Source: Yoonia sp. BS5-3
GTDB taxonomy: Bacteria; Pseudomonadota; Alphaproteobacteria; Rhodobacterales; Rhodobacteraceae
Direction: 5' to 3'
DNA length: 64,000 nt
Assembly (NCBI RefSeq): GCF_038069655.2
Contig: NZ_CP150951.2
Span: forward strand, 1,452,001-1,516,000
Part shown: positions 8,935 through 18,150 of the stretch, piece after piece
Layout of the letters: every line of letters starts with the position of its first letter
Position numbering within the stretch: position 1 is the first letter of the stretch
The notes under the pieces: model-generated
The model's database searches: none
What the model was told of the DNA's origin: nothing
Seen by the model: the letters and a program-made list of their open reading frames with translations, nothing else
Translations under genes and position numbers: made by a program

Positions 8935-8982
8935 TGAAAAATTCATAACAGCGCTGGGCGCGTTGATAATTTTTTGAACAAC
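8935..8982. promoter_or_regulatory. Candidate operator region of the divergent rpiR-type and amidohydrolase promoters
   Basis: The 114-bp divergent gap contains two AT-rich inverted repeats: TGAA-AAA-TTCA at 8935-8945, and TTGA/CAA arms within GTTG...CAAC at 8962-8982. Autoregulating RpiR-family proteins usually bind such symmetric sites between divergent genes, so these are candidates for binding by the adjacent regulator. Assignment is by position and symmetry only. Confidence 0.4.
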
Positions 8983-8994
8983 TCGGGTGACAAG

Positions 8995-9867
8995 ATGACG
9001 GAAGTGGAAAAAACGATCTCAGATCGCATCCATGATATGTTGGATAGCTTTACCCGTGCGGAACGCCAACTGGCGCTATCTGTACTTGAAAATTACCCCG
9101 CTTCGGGGCTGGGACCGTTGACCGCGCTTGCCAAAGATGCCGAAGTTTCGGTGCCCACCGTGGCCCGTATGGTGCAAAAGCTGGGCTTTAACGGTTATCC
9201 TGAATTTCAGGCCGGTATCCGGGATGAGCTTAGCGCGCAAATCAAAACCCCCATCGCCAAACATGACACCTGGGCCGAGGCGGCACCGTCGGAACATATC
9301 CTGAACAGGTTCACCCAGGCCGTGATGGAAAACGTGCGGCTGACATTGGGGCATATCGACCCCGATGATTTTGATCAGGCCTGCGCATTGATGGCCGATG
9401 AAAAGCGGCATCTTTACATTGTCGGGGGGCGGATCACCCATACGCTTGCGGAATATATGTTTCTGCATATGCAGGTCATCCGGCGGAACCTGACGCAGGT
9501 GCAATCTTCGGCCAATACATGGCCGCATTACCTGTTGAACGCGCAAGAAGGCGATGTCTTTTTGATCTTTGATGTGCGGCGTTATGAAAACAACACGCTG
9601 AAATTGGCCGATATGGCGCGCGAACGCGGGGCGCGGATTATTCTGATGACGGATCAGTGGCGCTCGCCCATTCATCAAATCGCCGAGGTCTGTTTTTGCA
9701 ATCGGATCGTGGCGCCGTCGGCTTGGGATTCGATGGCAACCGCGCTCTTGCTGCTTGAGACGATGATTTCAGCGGTGCAGACGCTCAATTGGGGCGAAAC
9801 GCGCGAACGCGTGGAAGAGCTTGAAGGCATGTTTGATCAAACCAAACTGTTCCGGAAATTCACATGA
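8995..9867 (+). CDS. MurR/RpiR family transcriptional regulator
   Basis: Regulator of 290 residues. It has an N-terminal RpiR helix-turn-helix (about residues 1-75, with LSVLENYPASGLGPLTALAKDAEVSVPTVARMVQKLGFNGY split over the fold) and a C-terminal SIS domain (about 120-270, including LYIVGGRIT and DVFLIFDVRRYENNTLKLADMARERGARIILMTD). SIS domains normally sense phosphosugars, but RpiR members in this group of bacteria also control amine and amino-acid use. ATG at 8995 follows GGGTGA; an in-frame TTG at 8974 is less likely. It lies divergent to the amidohydrolase/TRAP operon and just upstream of the ABC importer, so it probably controls both. Confidence 0.9.
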   Translation: MTEVEKTISDRIHDMLDSFTRAERQLALSVLENYPASGLGPLTALAKDAEVSVPTVARMVQKLGFNGYPEFQAGIRDELSAQIKTPIAKHDTWAEAAPSEHILNRFTQAVMENVRLTLGHIDPDDFDQACALMADEKRHLYIVGGRITHTLAEYMFLHMQVIRRNLTQVQSSANTWPHYLLNAQEGDVFLIFDVRRYENNTLKLADMARERGARIILMTDQWRSPIHQIAEVCFCNRIVAPSAWDSMATALLLLETMISAVQTLNWGETRERVEELEGMFDQTKLFRKFT

Positions 9868-10018
9868 TGGGTGCTTTGCATTCAACATCCGGTTGCGCGT
9901 CCGGCTGGCTTGGCAAGGCCAGGGCGCAAATGACCACAGGCGCGGCACCGCGACTTAATACTGTTACAATAATGGTGTCCGCGTCTTCTTGCCACTTTAT
10001 CCAAACAGGGAGAAACCC

Positions 10019-11080
10019 ATGAAATATCCAACACTTGCAACTGTGATTGCAGCCTCTGCCTTGACCGCGCAAATGGCCCATGCGGACACATTGCGTTTGC
10101 TGACTTGGGGCGGTTACGCACCCGAGGATGTGATCGCGATGTTTGAAGCCGAAACCGGCCATACGGTCGAAGTGACCACCTCGAACAACGAAGAAATGAT
10201 CGCCAAGCTGCGCGCAACCAATGGCGGCGGGTTTGATCTGGCCCAGCCCAGCCAAGACCGGATCACCAGCGCGCAAGAAGAATTCGGCATCTACAAGCCC
10301 ATGGATATGTCCCGGATTGAGGCCGATCTGTTCATCCCGTCCATGCTGGCGGCCACCGCAGCAAACACCACCTATGAGGGCGAAGTTTACGGGCTTCCAC
10401 ATGTCTGGGGCACCAGCGGGCTGGTCGTGAATACAGCCATGGCGGGTGAGGTGACTGACTACCTTGATCTTTGCGATGCCGCGTTTGCGGGCAAGGTATC
10501 CTACCGTCTGCGCCGTCCGACATTGATCGGCTTTGCCTATGCGATGGGGCTTGATCCTTTTGCGGCTTATGATGACACCGCCGCTTATCAGGAAATCCTT
10601 GATGCGGTTGAGGCCACGCTGACCGAATGCAAACCCAATGTGAAAACCTATTGGGAAGGCGGCGATGAAATCCAGAACCTGCTGCGCTCGGGCGAGGTTG
10701 TGGCATCGATGGCGTGGGATACCGGCGGCTGGCAGCTGAATGCCGATAACCCTGATATCACATTCGTCGCACCCGAGGCCGGTGCGCTGGGCTGGATCGA
10801 TACATTTGTTCTGCCTGCGCGCGGACGGGCCGATGATGCGGCTTATGATTGGATCAACTTCGTCATGCGCCCGGATATCGCGGCAATGATCACCAATAAT
10901 GCGGGTAACTTTACGGCCGCCGTGGATGGTGATGCCGGTGTCAGCGCTGATCTCAAAGCGCGTTATCAGGGCAGCTTTGATCAGGCGGCCATTGATAACA
11001 TCAAGTGGTATCCACCTGTGCCCGCAGGTCTGGAAGCGCTGGAAGGCGCCACACTGGACCGGATCAACGCCGCAAACTAA
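10019..11080 (+). CDS. ABC transporter periplasmic binding protein, spermidine/putrescine type
   Basis: Periplasmic receptor of 353 residues with a signal peptide ending AQMAHAD. The mature N-terminus LRLLTWGGYAPEDVIAMFE, and later LPHVWGTSGLVVN and VVASMAWDTGGWQ, match the PotD/PotF class that binds polyamines and related cations. ATG at 10019 follows AGGGAGA. A strong hairpin directly after the gene separates it from the ATPase gene, a common way to make more receptor than membrane subunits. Together with the neighbouring ligase and oxidative genes it supports an amine substrate, but ligand residues cannot be assigned by eye. Confidence 0.92.
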   Translation: MKYPTLATVIAASALTAQMAHADTLRLLTWGGYAPEDVIAMFEAETGHTVEVTTSNNEEMIAKLRATNGGGFDLAQPSQDRITSAQEEFGIYKPMDMSRIEADLFIPSMLAATAANTTYEGEVYGLPHVWGTSGLVVNTAMAGEVTDYLDLCDAAFAGKVSYRLRRPTLIGFAYAMGLDPFAAYDDTAAYQEILDAVEATLTECKPNVKTYWEGGDEIQNLLRSGEVVASMAWDTGGWQLNADNPDITFVAPEAGALGWIDTFVLPARGRADDAAYDWINFVMRPDIAAMITNNAGNFTAAVDGDAGVSADLKARYQGSFDQAAIDNIKWYPPVPAGLEALEGATLDRINAAN

Positions 11081-11100
11081 ACCGCAATTTGCGGGTCAGT

Positions 11101-11125
11101 AAGGGGCGCGGCTGCGCGCCCCTTT
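11101..11125 (+). terminator. Strong hairpin between binding protein and ATPase genes
   Basis: AAGGGGCGCG (11101-11110) pairs perfectly with CGCGCCCCTT (11115-11124) around GCTG, followed by a short T-run. It begins 20 bp after the binding-protein stop and ends 16 bp before the ATPase start. It is probably a partial terminator or 3' stabiliser that raises binding-protein message over the downstream subunits. Confidence 0.75.
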
Positions 11126-11140
11126 ACCGAAGCGAAAAGG

Positions 11141-12259
11141 ATGCCCCCTTTGGCACAGACACCCCCCGACCTTGAATGCCGTGACCTGATCAAGGATTTC
11201 GACAGCTTTCGCGCCGTGGATCAGGTCAGCTTTGATGTTCCGCAAGGATCCTTCTTTTCCATTCTGGGGCCGTCGGGCTGCGGGAAAACGACACTGCTGC
11301 GGATGATCGCAGGGTTTCAGGCCCCATCGGGGGGCGATTTGCTGATCAAAGGGCGCTCCATGATCGGGGTGCCGCCGAATAAGCGGCCCGTCTCTATGGT
11401 CTTCCAGCATCTGGCGCTGTTTCCGACAATGAATATCGGGGATAATGTGGGCTTTGGGCTGCGTCAGCGGGGCGTTGCAAAAGCCGAAATCAAAACCCGC
11501 GTGACCGAGGTGCTGGCCCGTGTGGGGTTACCCAATGTGGCGGAACGGCGGGTGGATCAATTGTCAGGCGGGCAAAGACAGCGTGTCGCCATCGCCCGCT
11601 GCATGGTGCTGGAACCTGATGTTCTGCTGCTGGACGAACCGCTCGGCGCGCTTGATCTGAAGCTGCGCGAACATATGAAGGTTGAGCTGAAAACCCTGCA
11701 ATCTGCGTTCAACACGACCTTCGTTTACATCACCCATGATCAGTCCGAAGCCCTGGTGATGAGCGACAATATCGCCGTGATGAACAATGGCCGTTTCGAA
11801 CAGATCGGCACGCCGCATGATGTCTACCACGCGCCCCAAACCGCCTTTGTGGCGGGATTTGTGGGGGATGCGAACAAGATCGACGCGCAGGTGACAGCCG
11901 TGACGGATGGCATGATGACACTCTCAACGCAAAACGGTGCATCGATGCGGGTGGTGGGCGCGGATAGGGCGCTTGCCGAAGGGACGCCGGCGCAGCTTTT
12001 CCTGCGGCCCGAGGCGATTGCACTCCTGCCCAGCGGTGCGGATGCGCCAGAGGGTGCAAATATACAAAACGGTACGGTTGAAACGGTGCTGTTTAACGGT
12101 GCCAACAGCACGGTGACGGTCAAAGACGTGCAAGGCGGGCTTTTGACTGTGGCATTGCCGCAAACGGGGGGCTTTGCCAATTTGCAAAAGGGCGACGCTG
12201 TGCGCACCAGCTGGCAGCCTGATCAGGCGCGCTGTTACGCGGCGGCAGGGGCGGGCTGA
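11141..12259 (+). CDS. ABC transporter ATP-binding protein, PotA type
   Basis: Cytoplasmic ATPase of 372 residues that drives the importer. The Walker A motif GPSGCGKT is at 43-50, Q-loop Gln at 89, signature LSGGQ at 141-145, Walker B VLLLDE at 161-166 and the H-loop in YITHDQSEAL. The C-terminal third (about 250-372) is a TOBE-type regulatory domain, as in PotA and other polyamine/iron/sulfate importers. The stop overlaps the first permease start, so the subunits are translationally coupled. Confidence 0.95.
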   Translation: MPPLAQTPPDLECRDLIKDFDSFRAVDQVSFDVPQGSFFSILGPSGCGKTTLLRMIAGFQAPSGGDLLIKGRSMIGVPPNKRPVSMVFQHLALFPTMNIGDNVGFGLRQRGVAKAEIKTRVTEVLARVGLPNVAERRVDQLSGGQRQRVAIARCMVLEPDVLLLDEPLGALDLKLREHMKVELKTLQSAFNTTFVYITHDQSEALVMSDNIAVMNNGRFEQIGTPHDVYHAPQTAFVAGFVGDANKIDAQVTAVTDGMMTLSTQNGASMRVVGADRALAEGTPAQLFLRPEAIALLPSGADAPEGANIQNGTVETVLFNGANSTVTVKDVQGGLLTVALPQTGGFANLQKGDAVRTSWQPDQARCYAAAGAG

Positions 12260-13125
12260 TGCGATCTGACGCCTCTCGTCTTGGGCTTTACCTGTTGCTG
12301 GCGCCGATCCTGCTTTGGCTGACGGTGCTGATCATCTTGCCGCATATCGGGCTGTTTCTGGTGTCGATCAGCGAAAAGATCGGGCCGCGGGAATATGAGA
12401 CAGGGTTCGACAATTACGCCGCCTTTTTTACAGAGCCACTTTATTGGCGGACCTTCGGACGGACAGCGATCATGTCTATTCTGGCGACGGTGCTGACATT
12501 GCTGATCGGCTTTCCGATCGCCTATTACATCGCAAAATTGACCAAGGGACGCACGAAAACCACCTTGTTTTTGATGTGCATGATCCCGTTTTGGGTCTCT
12601 GAGCTGGTGCGGACCTTCGGCTGGATGATCCTGTTGCGGGAAACAGGTGTGTTTTCGAACCTGCTGCAATCGCTTGGGCTGGTCAGCGGGCCGGTTGAGA
12701 TGCTGTATAATGATGCCGCGATCATGGTGGGGCTGGTCTATACCTCAATCTTGTTCATGGTTGTGCCGCTGGTGACAACGCTGGACAGCCTGGACGATAG
12801 CCTGATCGAGGCGGGGTATGACCTGGGCGGGACCAGCACATCGATCTTGCGGGAAATCGTGATCCCCCATGCGATGCCGGGGATCGTGTCGGGATGTATC
12901 GTGGTGTTCATGCTGTCGCTGGGCAATTACCTGACGCCAATCCTTTTGGGGGGCAAAGACAGCCTGTGGTTCACGGGGATGATCTACACGCAGTTCATCA
13001 CGCGCTTTAACTGGGAACTCGGCTCTGCCTTCGGGTTCCTGCTGCTGGCATTGTCATCACTTGTGGTCTTTGCAGGGCTGAAACTGTCGGGGCAATCGCT
13101 GTCGAACACGATGGGGCGGTCATGA
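12259..13125 (+). CDS. ABC transporter permease, PotB type
   Basis: Inner-membrane subunit of 288 residues with about six helices and an N-terminal cytoplasmic tail. The ATPase-contact (EAA) loop is recognisable in SLIEAGYDLGGTSTSILREIVIPHAMPGI (split across the loop, about residues 177-205), with the conserved EA...G spacing. It overlaps the ATPase gene by a single base and the second permease gene by 4 bp (ATGA). With the second permease it forms the translocation channel for the ligand delivered by the binding protein. Confidence 0.94.
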   Translation: MRSDASRLGLYLLLAPILLWLTVLIILPHIGLFLVSISEKIGPREYETGFDNYAAFFTEPLYWRTFGRTAIMSILATVLTLLIGFPIAYYIAKLTKGRTKTTLFLMCMIPFWVSELVRTFGWMILLRETGVFSNLLQSLGLVSGPVEMLYNDAAIMVGLVYTSILFMVVPLVTTLDSLDDSLIEAGYDLGGTSTSILREIVIPHAMPGIVSGCIVVFMLSLGNYLTPILLGGKDSLWFTGMIYTQFITRFNWELGSAFGFLLLALSSLVVFAGLKLSGQSLSNTMGRS

Positions 13126-13973
13126 TCACAAGCATCCCGCAACGCGCATTCACCAAATGGTGCTACCGGGCCTATGTGGCGACATTCTTTGTCTATCTAG
13201 GGCTGCCTTTGGTAGTGGTTTGCGTCTTCGCGTTCAACAACAGCGTTTTTCCGTCCCTGCCGTGGGAAGGGTTCACCCTGGCCTGGTTTTTCGGCAATGA
13301 AGCCCCGTTTATCGGAGTATTCAACGAACGGGCGATCATGCGGTCGATCGGGACGTCGGCCTTTGTGGCGGCATGGGTGTCGGGGCTGGCTGTGTTGGTT
13401 GGCACCTGTAACGCGTTTCTCTTCGTAAGATATAATTTCAAAGGAAAAGCGTTTCTATACATGCTGATGCTGCTCCCGCTGATCATTCCAGGGGTGATCC
13501 TGGGGATCTCTATTCTGGTGTTCTTCAGCTCAGTGGCCAACACGCTCGAAGATGCGACGGGCATGTGGTTTGACGGGCTGCGCCCAGGGCTGCCGCTGGT
13601 CATTCTGGGGCAGTTTTCATTCATCACGACCTTCGCGACACTGGTGATTTCGGCGCGATTGCAAAAATTCGACCCCAGCCTGGAAGAGGCCGCGCTGAAC
13701 CTTGGGGCCAGCAAATGGGGGGCGATCCGGCAAATCACATTGCCTTTCCTGCTACCTGCAATTGTGGCCTCGGCCGTGGTGGCGATGTTGATGAGCTTTG
13801 AAAATTTCAACACCACGCTGATGCTGGTGGGATCAGATTCGCCCCTGACCATCACGATGTTTGATAAGCTCAAACAAGGCTCGACCCCGGTGCTGAATGC
13901 CGTGTCGCTGCTGTTGATGGTTGTCTCGGCGATATTGGGGCTGCTGTCACTTCTGTTCCAGAAAAAGCGCTAG
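13122..13973 (+). CDS. ABC transporter permease, PotC type
   Basis: Second membrane subunit, 283 residues, six hydrophobic helices. The EAA loop is seen as DPSLEEAALNLGASKWGAIR (about residues 184-203), followed by QITLPFLLPAIVAS. The start overlaps the preceding gene's stop by ATGA. The TAG stop lies inside a palindrome that also contains the stop of the convergent metallophosphoesterase gene, marking the end of the operon. Confidence 0.94.
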   Translation: MITSIPQRAFTKWCYRAYVATFFVYLGLPLVVVCVFAFNNSVFPSLPWEGFTLAWFFGNEAPFIGVFNERAIMRSIGTSAFVAAWVSGLAVLVGTCNAFLFVRYNFKGKAFLYMLMLLPLIIPGVILGISILVFFSSVANTLEDATGMWFDGLRPGLPLVILGQFSFITTFATLVISARLQKFDPSLEEAALNLGASKWGAIRQITLPFLLPAIVASAVVAMLMSFENFNTTLMLVGSDSPLTITMFDKLKQGSTPVLNAVSLLLMVVSAILGLLSLLFQKKR

Positions 13974-13987
13974 GGTCCTGACCCTAG
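13970..13987. terminator. Bidirectional palindrome containing both convergent stop codons
   Basis: CTAGGGTC-CT-GACCCTAG is perfectly symmetric. The TAG of the ABC permease (13971-13973) and the TAG of the metallophosphoesterase (read on the minus strand at 13984-13986) both lie inside it. A convergent pair sharing one hairpin suggests a two-way terminator, although no long T-run follows on either side. Confidence 0.5.
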
Positions 13988-14763
13988 CTCTCGATCCCCG
14001 TCTCATAGGGGCAAAACTGGGTATATTGCAGGGTCACATCCCCATGCTCGACATATAACACCCCGTAATGCGGGGCCTCTGCTGCGGGGGTGAAACTGTC
14101 CCAATCCCAGGCGGGCTGCGGCGCCGGGGCCTGAAAGGAAATCGCCCCCAGCGTGGCAAATGGAATGCCGCGCACCGTGCCACAGGTGGGCCGGTGGACA
14201 TGGCCAATGAACAGATATTTGACCTGCCCTTCATTGCAGATCAGATCAAGAAAGGCCGCATCATCGGCCAGCTTGATCTCATCCTGCTTGGGTAAATGCA
14301 GGGCCAAGGGCGGGTGATGCATAAAGACATAAGTCGGCTTATCGGTCAGGTTTCCGCGCAGCCAATCCAGCCGGGCCTGGCAAAATTGCCCTGCATGACT
14401 GCCAACCATATGGGTATCAAGGCATAAAAACACGGCTTCAGGCGTGTCGATGCGATATTGGATAAAGTCAGCCATGGCAGTTGGCGGCAGGGACAATTGG
14501 GCGCGAAACCCTTGCCGGTCGTCATTATTGCCGACCATTGGATAAACGGGGATGCGGGATTGGGCCAGATATTCGGCCAGCATACGATAATCACCGGCGA
14601 TATCATCGCCGACCAAATCACCACTTAGCACCATAAAATCCGCATCTGCATGATGGGCGTTCATATGATCAATGGCGGCCTTCAGACGGGTGCGCGGATT
14701 CAGGCCGCGTATCGTGCCGTCGTTTTGGAAATGCGGGTCGGTCATCCAGATAATTTTGGTCAT
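13984..14763 (-). CDS. Metallophosphoesterase, class III cyclic-nucleotide phosphodiesterase type
   Basis: Two-metal phosphoesterase of 259 residues. All five motif blocks are present: D9-x-H11 (TDPHF), GD49 (SGDL), GNND at 78-81, the histidine in FMHHPPL near 149-150 and GHVH at 187-190. This matches the CpdA/GpdQ group, which cleave cAMP or glycerophosphodiesters; the substrate here is unknown. It stands alone, convergent with the ABC operon and divergent from the oxidoreductase gene. Confidence 0.9.
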   Translation of the reverse strand: MTKIIWMTDPHFQNDGTIRGLNPRTRLKAAIDHMNAHHADADFMVLSGDLVGDDIAGDYRMLAEYLAQSRIPVYPMVGNNDDRQGFRAQLSLPPTAMADFIQYRIDTPEAVFLCLDTHMVGSHAGQFCQARLDWLRGNLTDKPTYVFMHHPPLALHLPKQDEIKLADDAAFLDLICNEGQVKYLFIGHVHRPTCGTVRGIPFATLGAISFQAPAPQPAWDWDSFTPAAEAPHYGVLYVEHGDVTLQYTQFCPYETGIES

Positions 14764-14855
14764 GCTGCAACGTTAGCATGGGGCGCGGCATTTGCCAGTG
14801 GTTCTGGCTGGTCGGATTTGCGATGCTAGGGTCAGTTGACCAAAGGACCGGCCTC

Positions 14856-15923
14856 ATGCGCATACCCGCTACCATGTTTGCAATCGTGACAACCGGGAAT
14901 GGGGGTTATGACAAGCTTGAGGCGCAACAGGTCCCAACACCGGTCCCGGCCGCGGGCGAGGTTCTGATCAGGGTTGGCGCGGCTGGGGTCAACAACACGG
15001 AAATCAACACGCGCTTGGGCTGGTATTCGAAAACAGTCACGTCCAGCACCGACGATACCGCCGCATCTACCAGCGATGATCAAAAGGCAGACGGCGGCTG
15101 GAACGCCGCTACGCCCTTTCCGCTAATCCAGGGGACCGATTGCTGCGGGACCGTTGTGCAAGGCCCGCCTGAATTGCTGGACAAGCGGGTGATTGTGCGG
15201 GCCTGTATGCGTCCAGACGGGTTCGACACATATGACAATATCTGGATGGCATCCGATTTCGATGGGGCCTTTGCGCAATATGTCAAAGTTCCGCTAACCG
15301 AGGTTTTCGCCGTCAATTGCGACTGGACCGACGCAGAGCTGGCGACGATCCCCTGCGCCTATGGCACAGCCGAGACGATGCTTGAACGGGCCAAGGTCAG
15401 CGCGGGGGATCGGGTACTGGTGACCGGTGCCTCAGGCGGCGTGGGGTCGGCAGCGGTGCAATTGGCCAAACGGCGTGGGGCCCAAGTTGTGGGCGTAGCC
15501 AGCGGGGCAAAGGCGGATCTTGTGGCCGGGATTGGGGCGGATCAGGTTTGCGACCGGGGCAGCGATCTGATCGGGCTTTTGGGTGAAAACGCCGTTGATG
15601 TTGTGATCGACAATGTCGGGGGCGAAGGGTTCGGACAAATGCTGCAACTGCTGCGGCGGGGCGGGCGTTATGCATCCTCGGGGGCGATTGCAGGGCCGAT
15701 CGTCGCGCTTGATCTGCGGGATATGTATCTCAAAGACATCACGCTTTTTGGCAGCACGGCCTGGGACGCGCCGGTTTTCCCCAATCTGATCCGTTATATC
15801 GAGGCGGGCGAAATCCGCCCATTGCTGGCCAAGACATTCGATCTGGCCGACATCGCCCAGGCGCAGGACGCGTTCCTGCAAAAGGCGCATTTCGGCAATT
15901 TTGTCTTGATCCCGCCCGCCTGA
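14856..15923 (+). CDS. Zinc-binding dehydrogenase / quinone oxidoreductase family protein
   Basis: Medium-chain dehydrogenase/reductase of 355 residues. The GroES-like N-terminal half is followed by a Rossmann domain with GASGGVGS at 191-198 and VVGVASGAKADLV after it. The structural zinc cysteine cluster of alcohol dehydrogenases is not apparent, which favours an NADPH quinone oxidoreductase-type role. ATG at 14856 has AAAGGA about 8 nt upstream; an earlier in-frame start (14778) would overlap the divergent promoter. A low-complexity Ser/Thr/Asp insert lies near residues 60-80. The substrate is unknown. Confidence 0.86.
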   Translation: MRIPATMFAIVTTGNGGYDKLEAQQVPTPVPAAGEVLIRVGAAGVNNTEINTRLGWYSKTVTSSTDDTAASTSDDQKADGGWNAATPFPLIQGTDCCGTVVQGPPELLDKRVIVRACMRPDGFDTYDNIWMASDFDGAFAQYVKVPLTEVFAVNCDWTDAELATIPCAYGTAETMLERAKVSAGDRVLVTGASGGVGSAAVQLAKRRGAQVVGVASGAKADLVAGIGADQVCDRGSDLIGLLGENAVDVVIDNVGGEGFGQMLQLLRRGGRYASSGAIAGPIVALDLRDMYLKDITLFGSTAWDAPVFPNLIRYIEAGEIRPLLAKTFDLADIAQAQDAFLQKAHFGNFVLIPPA

Positions 15924-15968
15924 TGGATTAGCCCGCGCCCCTTTCTGATATGGATAAGGAGGCAAGAC

Positions 15969-17204
15969 ATGGCGACATTGGGTATCGACTTTGGGACCTC
16001 CAATACAGCAGCCGGGGTGATGGTTGCCGGGCGTCCACATTTGATCGCGGTTGAACCGGGGCGCACGACGCTGCCGACATCGGTGTTCTTTGACTATGAT
16101 CGCAAGGTGACAACCTACGGGTCCGTGGCAAATGCCGCGCTGATTGATGGGCGCGAAGGGCGGTTCATGCGGGCGCTCAAATCCGTGCTGGGAACCGCGC
16201 TGATGCGCGAGAAACGGCAAATCGCCTATGAACGGCTGACCCTGATCGAAGTGGTTGCGCGGTTCTTGCGGATGATCCGGGAACGGGCCGAGGCGGAAAC
16301 CGGCGAAACCTATGATCTGGCGCTGTCGGGGCGGCCGGTGCGGTTTCATTCCAGTGATGACGCGCGCAACGCCCAAGCTGAAATCGACCTGCGCGAGGCT
16401 TACATGGTGGCCGGTTTCAAAGATGTGTCATTCATGTATGAACCCGACGCCGCAGCGCTGGCCAGCGGGCCTTTGGATAAAGGTGATCTGGGGCTGATCG
16501 TGGATATCGGGGGCGGGACGTCTGATTTCTCAATCTTCGAACGGGACGGTAATGCGACCCGGATTATCGCCAGCCACGGGGTGCGGGTCGGCGGAACCGA
16601 TTTTGACCGGGCGATTTCAATCGCACGGGTCATGCCGCTTTTGGGACGGGGGGCCGAGATACGCAATGCGATGGGCGCAGGGCGACATATCGCGCCGAAT
16701 GCGATCTTCAACGATCTGGCGACATGGCAGAAAATCCCCTTTGTTTACACAGCCGAAAACCGGCGTATGGCGGCAGATTTCGCCAAGCTGGGCATTGATC
16801 CCGCGCTTTTTGAGCGGCTGAAAACAGTGCTTGAGATGGAGCTGGGGCACGACATGGCCTTCGCCGTCGAAGCGGGAAAAATTGAGGTGAACAAGACCGG
16901 TATCAGCGATGCGGCGATTATGCTTGATGTGATCGAACGGGGGCTCGCGGCGCCTTTCACGGAACAGGCCATGGCGGCGATATTGGAAGATCAGGCCAGG
17001 CAAATCGGGACCTGCGCAGCGCAAACGCTTGATTTGGCCGGGATCACAGCGGACCGGATTGGTAAAATCGTTTTCGTGGGGGGCTCAAGCCTGCTGCAAG
17101 TGGTGGAAAAGACGATGGTCGATATGTTCCCCAAGGCCGCGCTTGAACGGACCGAGGCGTTTACGGCCGTCGCCGATGGTTTGGCCATTGCAGCGTCAAG
17201 CTGA
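15969..17204 (+). CDS. Hsp70-family ATPase lacking the substrate-binding domain (YegD-like)
   Basis: A 411-residue actin/Hsp70-fold protein. Phosphate 1 motif GIDFGTSNT is at 5-13, phosphate 2 DIGGGTSDFSIF near 179-190 and the adenosine motif VFVGGSSLLQ near 370. The peptide-binding and lid domains of DnaK are absent, so it is nearer E. coli YegD, whose role is poorly known. GGAGG at 15958-15962 precedes the ATG. It has its own transcription unit ahead of trhO and is probably housekeeping. Confidence 0.88.
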   Translation: MATLGIDFGTSNTAAGVMVAGRPHLIAVEPGRTTLPTSVFFDYDRKVTTYGSVANAALIDGREGRFMRALKSVLGTALMREKRQIAYERLTLIEVVARFLRMIRERAEAETGETYDLALSGRPVRFHSSDDARNAQAEIDLREAYMVAGFKDVSFMYEPDAAALASGPLDKGDLGLIVDIGGGTSDFSIFERDGNATRIIASHGVRVGGTDFDRAISIARVMPLLGRGAEIRNAMGAGRHIAPNAIFNDLATWQKIPFVYTAENRRMAADFAKLGIDPALFERLKTVLEMELGHDMAFAVEAGKIEVNKTGISDAAIMLDVIERGLAAPFTEQAMAAILEDQARQIGTCAAQTLDLAGITADRIGKIVFVGGSSLLQVVEKTMVDMFPKAALERTEAFTAVADGLAIAASS

Positions 17205-17241
17205 CTTGCCCCTTTGATCAGACAGGCGTAAATCGAGTCCC

Positions 17242-18150
17242 ATGTTTACAGTTGCTGCCCTTTACCACTTTACGCGGTTTGACGACCCGCCTGCGCTGCA
17301 AGGCCCTTTGCAAGAACTGTGCAAATCGCGGGGGATCACCGGCACACTGCTCTTGGCTGGCGAAGGGATCAACGGCACAATTGCCGGGGACCGGGCGGGT
17401 ATTGACGCAGTGATCGCGCATATCCGGGCACTGCCGGGATGTGCTGATCTGGAATGGAAAGAAAGCACGGCAACCACGCCGCCATTTCACCGGATGAAAG
17501 TCCGGCTGAAAAAGGAAATCGTGACCATGGGGCAGCCGGATGTTGATCCGGTTGCGCAGGTTGGGAACTATGTGGATCCAGCCGATTGGAACGCTTTGAT
17601 CAGCGCGCCCGACGTGGCGGTGATTGACACGCGCAATGATTACGAAGTGGCGATTGGCACCTTTGACGGGGCGGTCGACCCCGAAACCAAAAGCTTTGGT
17701 GAATTCCCCGCCTGGTGGGAAGAAAATAAACACCGGTTCCACAACAAGAAAATCGCGATGTTCTGCACGGGGGGTATCCGGTGCGAGAAATCAACGAATT
17801 ATCTGATGGGTCAAGGGGTTGAGGATGTGTACCACCTCAAGGGCGGCATCCTGAAATACCTTGAAGAAGTGCCGCAGGAAGACAGCAAATGGGACGGCGA
17901 ATGCTTTGTCTTTGATGCGCGGGTCAGCGTCGGGCACGGGCTGAAAGAAGGGCCGCATATCCTATGCTATGCCTGCCGCCGACCGCTGATGCCCGAAGAC
18001 CGCAACCACCCCGCGTTTGAGGCCGGTGTGGCCTGTCATCAATGCGTGGACGAAACGACCGAAGACGACAAAGCCCGTTTCCGCGAACGCCAAAAACAAA
18101 TGGCCTTGGCCAAAAAGCGCGGGACGCATCATATCGGCGGCTCATCGTGA
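17242..18150 (+). CDS. trhO: tRNA uridine(34) hydroxylase, rhodanese family
   Basis: TrhO (YceA) hydroxylates uridine 34 in certain tRNAs using oxygen, the first step to 5-alkoxyuridine modifications. The 302-residue protein has an N-terminal ferredoxin-like domain with [16 protein letters not shown] and a rhodanese domain with catalytic-loop Cys175 in [13 protein letters not shown]-terminal cysteine-rich tail ([16 protein letters not shown]) follows. The arrangement matches the family closely. The stop overlaps the GTG of the Nudix gene (GTGA), so the two are coupled. Confidence 0.94.
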   Translation: MFTVAALYHFTRFDDPPALQGPLQELCKSRGITGTLLLAGEGINGTIAGDRAGIDAVIAHIRALPGCADLEWKESTATTPPFHRMKVRLKKEIVTMGQPDVDPVAQVGNYVDPADWNALISAPDVAVIDTRNDYEVAIGTFDGAVDPETKSFGEFPAWWEENKHRFHNKKIAMFCTGGIRCEKSTNYLMGQGVEDVYHLKGGILKYLEEVPQEDSKWDGECFVFDARVSVGHGLKEGPHILCYACRRPLMPEDRNHPAFEAGVACHQCVDETTEDDKARFRERQKQMALAKKRGTHHIGGSS

